Source: Streptomyces sp. Ru62 | GTDB taxonomy: Bacteria > Actinomycetota > Actinomycetes > Streptomycetales > Streptomycetaceae | Direction: 5' to 3' | NCBI RefSeq assembly: GCF_002920615.1 | Contig: NZ_PQSU01000015.1 | Span: 124,001 to 188,000, forward strand | DNA: 64,000 nucleotides | In this document: positions 43,338 through 50,277 of the stretch, piece after piece | How the letters are laid out: each line of letters starts with the position of its first letter | Position numbering within the stretch: position 1 is the first letter of the stretch | Notes under the pieces: model-generated | Told to the model about the DNA's origin: nothing | The model's database searches: none | Seen by the model: the letters and a program-made list of their open reading frames with translations, nothing else | Program-made: the position numbers and the translations under genes

Positions 43338-43811
43338 GTGCTCGAAATCAAGCCGCTCACGCGATCACAGTCCGTTCGCCCGCAGGCCGAGCCCGACCCA
43401 GGTCTGACCATCGCCGAGGCCGCGCGCCGCACCGGCGTCAGTGTCCACACGCTGCGCTACTACGAGCGTGTCGGTCTGGTCATCACCGACGTCGACCGAA
43501 CGCCCGGCGGTCGGCGCCGCTACCACCAGCGGGACCTGACCTGGATCACCCTGTGCACCAAGCTCCGGGCGACCGGGATGCCCATCAAGACCATCCGGCG
43601 GTACGCCGAACTCGTCGCCGCCGGGTACGGCAACGAGGAGGAGCGCCTGGCTCTCATGGAGGCGCACCGCGCCGAAGTCGCCGCGAAGATAACGGAGTTG
43701 CAGGAGAACCTGGCGCTCCTCGACCACAAGATCGACGTCTACCGGGGCCGGCTCGCCGCCGGTGACGCCGACCAGCTGTGGGTGCCGCTCCCGGAGACGC
43801 AGGCCGGCTGA
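43338..43811 (+). CDS. MerR-family regulator (157 aa)
   Basis: The N-terminal winged helix reads LTIAEAARRTGVSVHTLRYYERVGLV, the family signature, followed by the GGRRRYHQRDLTWI region and a C-terminal coiled coil (about residues 105-145). It lacks the Cys pairs of metal sensors and fits the small-molecule or stress-responsive group. The start is the GTG at 43338; about 20 residues precede the DNA-binding domain. It probably regulates the divergent MFS exporter. Confidence 0.9.
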   Translation: MLEIKPLTRSQSVRPQAEPDPGLTIAEAARRTGVSVHTLRYYERVGLVITDVDRTPGGRRRYHQRDLTWITLCTKLRATGMPIKTIRRYAELVAAGYGNEEERLALMEAHRAEVAAKITELQENLALLDHKIDVYRGRLAAGDADQLWVPLPETQAG

Positions 43812-43842
43812 GGAGGTTCCGCACCGCCCGCCGTACACCGAA

Positions 43843-43881
43843 GGAGCGGGGCGCGGCCCGTCACGGGCCGCGCCCCGCTCC
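43843..43881. terminator. 18-bp perfect hairpin between convergent genes
   Basis: Positions 43843-43860 pair without mismatch with 43864-43881 around a TCA loop. It lies between the stops of the MerR gene (plus) and the cyclase-family gene (minus) and could end transcription from both sides. No T tract is present. Confidence 0.75.
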
Positions 43882-43896
43882 CCTGTCCGGTGCGGC

Positions 43897-44652
43897 TCAC
43901 CGCTCCTCTACGATCGCGACCACCCGTGTCCATCCCGCGCCGAGCCCGGTGAGCTTGACGGGGAAGCAGGCCACGGTGAACCCGGTGGCCGTGGGCAGCT
44001 CGTCCAGGTGCGCGAGCTTTTCGAGCTGGCAGTACGCCTGTTCACGTCCGTACAGGTGGGCCGGCCAGAGGAAGGCGTTGTCCCCGGTCTCCCGGTAGTC
44101 GCCGATCATGGCACCGAAGGGCCGGTCGAAGCCCCAGCTGTCGATGCCTATCACCTTGACCCCGCGCTCGACCAGCCAGGCCGTGGACTCCCGTGTCATA
44201 CCGGGGTGGTGGGCCCGGTAGGCGTCGGTGCCCCACAGCCGGTCGGCACCGGTCCAGATCAACACGATGTCCCCGGGGCGGAGTTCGTGCGGGATCTTCG
44301 CGAGCGCGTCCTGGACGTCGGCGGCGGTGATGCCGGCGCCGGGCGGGACGTGCCGCAGGTCGAGCCGGACCCCCGGCGCGTAGCACCAGTCCAGCGGAAC
44401 CTCGTCGATGGCCGCGGCCGGACGTCCCCCGCTGGTGACCCCGTAGTGCAGCGGCGCGTCCATGTGGGTGCCGGTGTGCGTGGTGAGCGTGACGGTCTCG
44501 TTCGTGATCGCCTCGCCCTCGGGGAAGTCCTCGGGGGTCAGGCCGAGGGCGGCCGGCGCGGAGGCGTGGTCGATGAGGTCCACCTCGACCGGTGTCGCCT
44601 CGCTGGGGCCGTCCAGCACCGGCACGCTCAGGTCGATCAGGCGCCTGCTCAC
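43897..44652 (-). CDS. Cyclase-family protein, kynurenine-formamidase-like (251 aa)
   Basis: A metal-dependent hydrolase of the cyclase/KynB family, with the signature HTGTHMDAPLHYG that binds zinc or manganese and the later IDSWGFDRP. Family members hydrolyse formamides or lactones; some occur in polyketide clusters as cyclases or lactonases. The start is GTG 44652, overlapping the stop of the upstream Dabb-SRPBCC gene by four bases, so both proteins are made together. Confidence 0.85.
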   Translation of the reverse strand: MSRRLIDLSVPVLDGPSEATPVEVDLIDHASAPAALGLTPEDFPEGEAITNETVTLTTHTGTHMDAPLHYGVTSGGRPAAAIDEVPLDWCYAPGVRLDLRHVPPGAGITAADVQDALAKIPHELRPGDIVLIWTGADRLWGTDAYRAHHPGMTRESTAWLVERGVKVIGIDSWGFDRPFGAMIGDYRETGDNAFLWPAHLYGREQAYCQLEKLAHLDELPTATGFTVACFPVKLTGLGAGWTRVVAIVEER

Positions 44653-45470
44653 GCGGGCGCTCCGACGGACTGGGCGCGCCGCTCGGCCTCCTTGCGGACC
44701 GCGTCGAGGTCGGCGTGGCTGTTGCGGTCGACGGCGGCCCGCAGCAGCCGGGACGCCTCCTCCTGGCTGGGCACGGCGTCGGTGGGGCGGGCGGCGAAGT
44801 CGTGCGTGATGACGAGCTGGGTGCGGTTCTCGTCCAGCGGCAGGGCGCGCCACTCACCGCCCATGAACTCGATCATCGGGGCGTTCTCCAACTGCCGGTA
44901 GGCGATGGTGCGGCGCTCGCGGTCGAGGTCGCGGCGGGTCACCCAGCTCTGCCGCTGCCCGCTGACGTCGACCACCAGCCTGGCGATCTGGTAGGTGTCG
45001 GTCTCCTCCAGCATGGTGGAGGACTCGGTGGGCGGGAACAGCTCGGAGTAGCGCTCGATGTCCGCCAGCACGGCGTAGACGACGTCCGCGTGCGCCTCGA
45101 CGGTCACGGTGTGCTCGGTGTGGAACATGGAAGGTCCGTTTCCGATGCTCGACGGCAGCATCTGCTCGTGGTTCGCGTACGCGGCCTCGTAGTTGAGCTT
45201 TCCGCGCCATTTCCCGATGAACTCGTGCACGGCGGGCCGCTCGGAGAACTCCTTCAGGGTCGCCACGTCGGCGCAGGAGAACTGCGCGATGTGGGTCGCG
45301 GTCATCCCCTTGCTCTTCTCGTCGACGGGCAGCAGGACGTGCGGCTTCCAGCCGAAGCCCGTGACCAGGCCGGAGCCGATCGCGAGATCGCGCAGCCCGT
45401 CGAAGAACTGCCGGATGCCGTCCGTGTCGGCCTCCGGCGGGAACCGGTAGATGAGGGTGTGCACGATCAT
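44649..45470 (-). CDS. Dabb alpha/beta-barrel domain fused to SRPBCC aromatase/cyclase-like domain (273 aa)
   Basis: Residues about 1-100 form a stress-responsive (Dabb) alpha/beta barrel, close in sequence to the free-standing protein at 57779. Residues about 115-265 form a SRPBCC domain with HTVTVEAHADVVYAVLADIE, FPPTE and the late DFAAR region, as in polyketide aromatase/cyclases of the half-size type. It probably closes or aromatises rings on the poly-beta-keto chain. ATG 45470 follows GGAGGACAGC. A candidate SARP site lies about 250 bases upstream. Confidence 0.82.
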   Translation of the reverse strand: MIVHTLIYRFPPEADTDGIRQFFDGLRDLAIGSGLVTGFGWKPHVLLPVDEKSKGMTATHIAQFSCADVATLKEFSERPAVHEFIGKWRGKLNYEAAYANHEQMLPSSIGNGPSMFHTEHTVTVEAHADVVYAVLADIERYSELFPPTESSTMLEETDTYQIARLVVDVSGQRQSWVTRRDLDRERRTIAYRQLENAPMIEFMGGEWRALPLDENRTQLVITHDFAARPTDAVPSQEEASRLLRAAVDRNSHADLDAVRKEAERRAQSVGAPA

Positions 45471-45777
45471 GCTGTCCTCCGGGTAGTGGGCTGCACGGCG
45501 GGCGCGCTGAAGGCGGTGGACCGGCGGAACGGGGTGTCGTGCCCCGGCCGGACGGCGGGCCCCCGCGTCACGGTGAGCCGCGGCCCGGCGCCCACCGGCG
45601 TCCCGCGGCACGAAGGAAGCGGTGGCCGACCGTGGCCGGCCGGCACCGCCGGAAGGGGGACGCCCTCCGCCGCCTCCGTCCGACCGCGGGCCGCGGGGCG
45701 GCATCCCTCATGGGGAACGACGCTAGGCAGCGGGCCTAGAGGAATCCTCAACCGGCTCTGCACGCCGACGGAGCCGG
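45471..45777. other. Leader/intergenic region of the Dabb-SRPBCC operon (307 bases)
   Basis: No gene is seen. Apart from the promoter near 45720-45762 it is an untranslated GC-rich leader of about 250 bases. Confidence 0.5.
45720..45762 (-). promoter_or_regulatory. Candidate SARP site before the Dabb-SRPBCC operon
   Basis: On the minus strand the heptamers are TGCAGAG (45756-45762), TTGAGGA (45745-45751) and TCTAGGC (45734-45740), at an 11-base period. TAGCGT at 45720-45725 follows after 8 bases. The -10 region TAGCGTCGTTCC is identical to that of the carboxylase operon at 52142-52147. Confidence 0.5.
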
Positions 45778-46659
45778 TCAGCCGGCCCGCACGGCGGGGG
45801 CCAGGACCTCCTCGCACCAGCTCCGGAAATCGGTGGGCGTGGCGGACCGCGCGGTGCGCGGCTCGACGGTGTCGAGGCCCTCGTCCTTGGCGAGCAGCAT
45901 GTCGACCATGCCCTGCGCCATGGCGTCGGACATCCCGCCCGCGAGCATGGCCGCCTTGAACTCCTCCGGCGCCAGGCGCTGGTAGCGCACGGGGCTGCCG
46001 AGGACCTGGGACATGATGCGGGCGACGTCGTGGAAGGACAGGTCCCGCGGGCCGAGGACGGGCACATCGTCCCGGCCGGTCCAGGTGCGGTCGAGCAGCA
46101 GCCGGACGGCGACGGCCGCGATGTCGCGGGAGGCGACGGTGGGCAGGCTGCGGTCGCCGTCGATCAGGGAGAAGAACCTGCCCTCCGCCCTGATCAGCGG
46201 GACCTGGGCGAGCAGGTTCTCCATGAACGCGGGCATGGTCAGCGCGCGGTAGCCGACGCCGGTGCCGGCGATGAGGTCGTCCATGGCCAGGGAGGCGGTG
46301 GCGAGGCCCGCCTTCCCGGGGAAGCCGCGCCCCAGCGCGGAGATGCCGACCACCCGCCGGACCCCATGGCGGATCAGGGCGTCGCAGGCGGGGCGGGTGA
46401 AGCCGGTGAAGGCGGACTCGACGCTCTCGGCCCGCGGGTCGGGCGGCACCACCCAGAAGACGGTGTCGGCGGAGGCGAACGCCCGGTCGACGACGGCGGG
46501 GTCGCCGTGCGAGCCGGCCACCACCTCGACGCGGGCCCGGACGCGGGCCGGAAGGCGGGAGGGGTCGCGGACGATCACGCGGACGGGTGCGCCGGCCCCG
46601 AGGAGGGCGGCGAGGACCTGGCTTCCGAGATTTCCGGTGGGTGTGGTGACGACGATCAT
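45778..46659 (-). CDS. NmrA-like NAD(P)-binding reductase (293 aa)
   Basis: An atypical short-chain dehydrogenase. The NAD(P) loop is TTPTGNLGSQVLAALLGAG, and VIVRDPSRLPARV and MPAFMENLL match the NmrA/QOR2 group of quinone or isoflavone reductases. The substrate is unknown, and the classical Tyr-Lys pair is not obvious. ATG 46659 follows GAGGAG. It is divergent from the lipocalin-like gene and lies inside the cluster, so a tailoring or ketoreductase role is possible. Confidence 0.85.
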   Translation of the reverse strand: MIVVTTPTGNLGSQVLAALLGAGAPVRVIVRDPSRLPARVRARVEVVAGSHGDPAVVDRAFASADTVFWVVPPDPRAESVESAFTGFTRPACDALIRHGVRRVVGISALGRGFPGKAGLATASLAMDDLIAGTGVGYRALTMPAFMENLLAQVPLIRAEGRFFSLIDGDRSLPTVASRDIAAVAVRLLLDRTWTGRDDVPVLGPRDLSFHDVARIMSQVLGSPVRYQRLAPEEFKAAMLAGGMSDAMAQGMVDMLLAKDEGLDTVEPRTARSATPTDFRSWCEEVLAPAVRAG

Positions 46660-46754
46660 GCGGTGCTCCTCGGTGGCTGCCGGTGATGTGGAGGCGTACC
46701 GTGCCACCCGCGGTCGGAATTCCGTCCCACTGTAATAAGGTCACCGCGCACGCG

Positions 46755-46797
46755 ATTAACACTCTTTGAGCGGTTTTTTAGCCCATCGCGCCAGTGT
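46755..46797 (+). promoter_or_regulatory. SARP-type site before the lipocalin-like gene
   Basis: ATTAACA (46755-46761), TTGAGCG (46766-46772) and TTTAGCC (46777-46783) are spaced at 11 bases. CAGTGT at 46792-46797 follows after 8 bases as the -10. The two best heptamers match those of the other strong sites. Confidence 0.65.
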
Positions 46798-46906
46798 GGC
46801 TTGATCGCCCCGGTCGGTCAGGGATCGGGATTCGGATTGACAGCCCGGCGCACCAGCCGTCTTTCCCGGTGCGGGCGTCGGGCTCGTCCAGGTGCAGGGA
46901 GCACGC

Positions 46907-47317
46907 ATGCTGTCCGAAAAGGACCTGATAGGAGTCTGGCGACTGGTGTCCCACTTCTACCTCGAAGACGACGGTTCCACGAGCGAAGGCCCGCTGGGCA
47001 ACGAAGCGGACGGTCTGCTGATTTATCACGCGGATGGGTACATGGCGGCCAGCCTGATGCGGAACGAGCCACTGGCCGGAATCGACGGCGTGCCACCGGC
47101 GACCTACCTCGGCTCCGCCGACGACTATCTCGGGTATTCAGGGCGCTGGCGGCTGCGCGGCGACGCGGTCGTCCACCACGTGGTCATCGGGTCGCACCGG
47201 CGGGTGGTGAACACCGAGCAGGTCAGGGAGGCCCTCCTGCACGACGGCGTGCTGCGGCTGCAGCGCCGCCTCGGGGGTCCGCACGCCTCTGTGGTGATGG
47301 ACTGGCGACGCGTCTGA
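46907..47317 (+). CDS. Lipocalin-like domain protein (136 aa)
   Basis: The opening LIGVWRLVSHFYLEDDG, then LIYHADGYMAASLMR and the strand pattern up to LRLQRRLGG fit the lipocalin-like (Lipocalin_5) family, a small beta-barrel. Related proteins in polyketide clusters are thought to act as cyclases or ligand-binding helpers; the role here is open. ATG 46907 follows GGGAG with a good spacer. It has its own SARP-type promoter. Confidence 0.78.
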   Translation: MLSEKDLIGVWRLVSHFYLEDDGSTSEGPLGNEADGLLIYHADGYMAASLMRNEPLAGIDGVPPATYLGSADDYLGYSGRWRLRGDAVVHHVVIGSHRRVVNTEQVREALLHDGVLRLQRRLGGPHASVVMDWRRV

Positions 47318-47379
47318 CCCCCACTCCCCGTCGACCAACTCTTTGCGAAGCCATGGGAATGCAAACACCATTCCAGGGG

Positions 47380-47389
47380 TAGGCGCCTA
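47380..47389. promoter_or_regulatory. Palindrome upstream of the SARP gene
   Basis: TAGGCGCCTA is a perfect 10-base palindrome, and the flanks CCAG and CTGG extend it imperfectly to about 23 bases. It lies 57 bases before the -35 of the SARP promoter and could be the operator of a pathway-specific or global regulator. Confidence 0.35.
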
Positions 47390-47445
47390 CTCTGGTCGTA
47401 TTTCAAACTCTTTACAGAGTCCGCGACGACGCCATGGAACGCTCG

Positions 47446-47475
47446 TTGACACGGCTACTCGGACGGTCTTAGGCT
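47446..47475 (+). promoter_or_regulatory. Sigma-70-like promoter of the SARP gene
   Basis: TTGACA at 47446-47451 (consensus -35) and TAGGCT at 47470-47475 are 18 bases apart. This gives a leader of about 160 bases before GTG 47640, inside which the putative autoregulatory SARP site lies. Confidence 0.7.
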
Positions 47476-47493
47476 CCAGCCGAAAACGAATAC

Positions 47494-47525
47494 TTGAGCG
47501 AGCAGTCAGCCGTTGATGAATTCAA
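47494..47525 (+). promoter_or_regulatory. Possible autoregulatory SARP site
   Basis: TTGAGCG at 47494-47500 and GTCAGCC at 47505-47511 are 11 bases apart, and ATTCAA at 47520-47525 lies 8 bases further on. The second heptamer is a weak match. The site is downstream of the TTGACA promoter, so it might act as a second promoter or give feedback. Confidence 0.4.
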
Positions 47526-47639
47526 TGGTGGATCAGAATTCTCGGTTCGTGTCCGTTCCGTATTTTTGCGTTTGGCCGGTCGGCCATAACACCGAAATGG
47601 ACGACCGTACGTACGCCGAGGTCTAGGGGGAAATCCACA

Positions 47640-48425
47640 GTGCTCGGGGAGCTGATATGGGTCAATCTGCTCGGCCCGCTTGAGGTGAGCCACGCCCTGG
47701 GAACCGACGACACCCGCTTGCCCGTCAGAATCACCGCGACCAAGCTCCGGCAGGTCCTCGCACTCCTGGCCGTCAACGCCGGCTCGACGGTGAGCGTGGA
47801 GCGCGTGATCGACGAGCTGTGGCCCGACGGTCCGCCCAACACGGTCAAGACGATCGTGCAGACGTACGTCCACCAGCTTCGCAAGCTCTTCGACAAGAAC
47901 TTCCACTCCGCCCGCGGCGCGGAGCTGCTGGTCACCCGGCCCGACGGGTACATGCTGGCCATGCCGGCCGACCACGTCGACGTCTTCCTGTTCCAGAGCC
48001 TCCTGGAGCGCAGCAGGAACGAGCTGCGCCGGAAGCAGCCCACCCGGGCCGCGGAACTGCTCCGTGAGGCCCTGAACCTGTACCGCGGCGCGATACCCGC
48101 GGACATCACCTCCGGACCGGCGCTGTACGGCCTCTCCGTCCTCCTGGAGGAACTCAGGCTGGAGGCGGTGTCGCTGCGGATCGAGGCCGACCTGGCGAAC
48201 AACCGGCACCGGGAGATCGTCGGTGAACTCAGGTCCCTGGTCGCCACCCACCGCCTGCACGAGGCGTTCTACATCAAACTCATGGAGGCGTTACACCGGT
48301 CGGGCCGCCGGGGGGACGCGCTGACCGTCTACCGCGATCTGCGCTGCGTGCTCGACGCCGAACTCGGCCTGAAACCCTCGCCGGAGGCGCGGAGGCTCCA
48401 GCACGAGATCCTGGTCAGCACATAG
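47640..48425 (+). CDS. SARP-family pathway-specific activator with a TTA codon (261 aa)
   Basis: A small SARP of the ActII-ORF4/DnrI size. An OmpR-type winged helix (about residues 5-105, with LRQVLALLAVNAG, VIDELWPDGPP and TIVQTYVHQLRK) is followed by the bacterial transcriptional activation domain (about 112-255). SARPs bind direct heptamers near -10 and recruit RNA polymerase. GTG 47640 follows GGGGGA. Codon 218 (48291-48293) is TTA, so its translation should need the bldA leucyl-tRNA. It is the obvious activator of the surrounding operons. Confidence 0.93.
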   Translation: MLGELIWVNLLGPLEVSHALGTDDTRLPVRITATKLRQVLALLAVNAGSTVSVERVIDELWPDGPPNTVKTIVQTYVHQLRKLFDKNFHSARGAELLVTRPDGYMLAMPADHVDVFLFQSLLERSRNELRRKQPTRAAELLREALNLYRGAIPADITSGPALYGLSVLLEELRLEAVSLRIEADLANNRHREIVGELRSLVATHRLHEAFYIKLMEALHRSGRRGDALTVYRDLRCVLDAELGLKPSPEARRLQHEILVST

Positions 48426-48447
48426 CGGCCGGCACAGCGCGTCGCGT

Positions 48448-48484
48448 CTGCCGTCTCGCCGGGGGCATCACCGGAAGACGGCAG
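48448..48484. terminator. Hairpin between the SARP gene and the PfkB-type kinase gene
   Basis: CTGCCGTCT at 48448-48456 pairs perfectly with AGACGGCAG at 48476-48484. It lies 22 bases after the SARP stop and 30 bases from the end of the convergent kinase gene, so it may serve both. Confidence 0.6.
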
Positions 48485-48514
48485 TCCGCGTGCCCGCCGC
48501 GGCGGCCGGGGCGA

Positions 48515-49501
48515 TCAGCGGACGCCGGCCAGACGGGGCTCGATCGCGCGCGCCTCGGCGGTGCCGTAGGCGGCTTCGACCCGGCCGATCAGGTCGGCGG
48601 CCACCAGCTCGTACTCCTGGGTGCCGGTCGACTCCAGGACGACCGCGGCGATCGCACAGCCCAGGCGGGCGGCCCGCTCCTGCGGCCACTGCCAGGCGAG
48701 ACCGGCCAGGAAGCCGGCCCGGAAGGCGTCACCGGCCCCGGTCGGGTCGGCGATCCGCCGGACGGGGACCGCGGGAACGGTCGTCGGGCGCCGTCCGCTC
48801 CGGGCGACGGACACCCCGCCCGCGCCGAGCGTCACCACCCACCGCCCGACCCGCTCCAGGACCTCCCGCTCGGTCCAGCCGGTGCGCTCCCGCAGCAGCG
48901 CGGCCTCGTACTCGTTGGTGAACAGCAGCCAGGCACCGTCGACCAGCCGGCGGACCTGCTCGCGGTCCAGCCGGGCGAGCTGCTGCGAGGGGTCGGCCGC
49001 GACGGCGACGCCCAGGCGGTGCGCGGTGCGGGTGTGACGGAGCATCGCCTCGGGGTCGTCCGCGCCGACGAGCACCACGTCCAGGCCACGGGCTGCCCGC
49101 CCGGCGACGGCGGCGAGGTCGATGTGGCGGGCTTCGGCCATGGCGCCGGCGTAGAACGTGGCGATCTGGTTCTGGTCGGCGTCGGTGGTGCAGATGAAAC
49201 GCGCGGTGTGCAGCGCGGCGCTGAGCCGCACCGGCGTGGTGTCCACCCCGGCGGCCCGCAGCCAGGCGCTGTACTCGGCGAAGTCGGGGCCCGCGGCGCC
49301 CACGAGCAGCGGGGTCAGCCCCAACCGGGCCAGGCCGTAGGCGATGTTCGCGCCCACGCCGCCGCGCCGTACCTCCAACCGGTCGGCGAGGAAGGAGAGC
49401 GAGACCTTGTCCAGCCGGTCGGCGAGCAACTGGTCGGGGAAACGGCCGGGGAAGGTCATGAGGTGGTCGGTCGCGATGGACCCTGCTACGGCGATCCGCA
49501 C
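48515..49501 (-). CDS. PfkB-family sugar/nucleoside kinase (328 aa)
   Basis: A ribokinase-fold kinase. The N-terminal GGVGANIAYGLARLGL and the C-terminal DPTGAGDAFRAGFLAGL (anion hole and catalytic Asp) are intact. The N-terminal MRIAVAGSIATDHLMTFPGR is the type seen in adenosine-kinase-like actinobacterial members. The substrate is unknown. It lies 423 bases downstream of the carboxylase epsilon gene on the same strand, so co-transcription is uncertain. Its place in a polyketide cluster is not explained. Confidence 0.88.
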   Translation of the reverse strand: MRIAVAGSIATDHLMTFPGRFPDQLLADRLDKVSLSFLADRLEVRRGGVGANIAYGLARLGLTPLLVGAAGPDFAEYSAWLRAAGVDTTPVRLSAALHTARFICTTDADQNQIATFYAGAMAEARHIDLAAVAGRAARGLDVVLVGADDPEAMLRHTRTAHRLGVAVAADPSQQLARLDREQVRRLVDGAWLLFTNEYEAALLRERTGWTEREVLERVGRWVVTLGAGGVSVARSGRRPTTVPAVPVRRIADPTGAGDAFRAGFLAGLAWQWPQERAARLGCAIAAVVLESTGTQEYELVAADLIGRVEAAYGTAEARAIEPRLAGVR

Positions 49502-49924
49502 GGGATGCTCCTGTCGGTGAGGGGGCGGGCCGCGGCACCGGCGTCCGGCCGGAACTTCGTTGCCCGCGGGGTGACTCGGGATGACCGGGGCGTGGCGCGG
49601 CGGGGTGGCCGGTGGCGGTGGAGCGGCCGGTCAGGTTCCGGCGGCGGCCCGCGGGGCGCCGACGCGGTCGGCGCGTTCCCCGACGCCGCCGGGCAGTCCG
49701 CGGCCGAGGGGGCCGCACGCCGCGGTCCGTCCATGGACGGGTCGCAGCAGGTTCCGGTCGCTGTCCGGAGGAGGCGGATGCCGGCCCCGGCGATGGGCAC
49801 CCGGCCGGTGGTGAACGGGCGGCGGGGCACCGGGCGTCTCCCGGGCGGGCGAGGGGTGGTGGGGCGTCAGGTGACGCTTCGCACCGCGTCGGCGGGCGCC
49901 GGGGCGGCCGGGGTGCGCGGCGCG
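49502..49924. other. Interval between the kinase and carboxylase epsilon genes (423 bases)
   Basis: Very GC-rich DNA with several overlapping open frames, none with protein-like composition or a convincing start. No repeats, hairpins or SARP heptamers were recognised. Confidence 0.5.
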
Positions 49925-50257
49925 TCAGACGACGGTCTGCCAGCTGTGGGGGGCGGCGAACGTCCGGACGGGGTTCCACCGGGCGGCGGCCGGCAGCGCG
50001 ACGGTCTCGACCGGCCGGGCACCGGCGGGGTGGGCCAGGGCCAGCAGGGCCACGACCACCGCGGCCAGTTCACCGGGCTCGGCGTGGCCCCGCTCGACGC
50101 GCAGGAGCGGCTGCCCGGCGGCGGGGGCGAGGGCGGGGGGTCCCACTTCGGCCACCGCGGAGGCGGCGCCGGGTCCCGCGTCCGCGGACGCGGACGCCTC
50201 CCGCCCTTCGGGCGCCGGGGACGACGCATGTGCTCGGGACGTGTGCGACGAGGGCAT
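49925..50257 (-). CDS. Acyl-CoA carboxylase epsilon subunit-like protein (110 aa)
   Basis: The C-terminal 60 residues match the short epsilon subunits of actinobacterial acyl-CoA carboxylases: LLRVERGHAEPGELAAVV, a variable Ala/Pro stretch, and a final W-x-P-x-R and HSWQ segment. The N-terminal 50 residues are a low-complexity tail rich in Ala, Ser and Pro. Epsilon stabilises the alpha-beta complex. ATG 50257 follows AGGAAG. It starts 20 bases after the beta-subunit gene, in one operon. Confidence 0.85.
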   Translation of the reverse strand: MPSSHTSRAHASSPAPEGREASASADAGPGAASAVAEVGPPALAPAAGQPLLRVERGHAEPGELAAVVVALLALAHPAGARPVETVALPAAARWNPVRTFAAPHSWQTVV

Positions 50258-50277
50258 GGCGGCTTCCTGGGAGGGGG

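Noticed and set aside
47125..47406. Minus-strand frames opposite the lipocalin-like gene
   Set aside because: They lie opposite a gene with a good start and domain pattern, and show no coding signs of their own.
49486..49830. Minus-strand 114-codon frame between the kinase and carboxylase epsilon genes
   Set aside because: It overlaps the kinase start, has an Arg/Pro-rich composition and lacks a ribosome-binding site.
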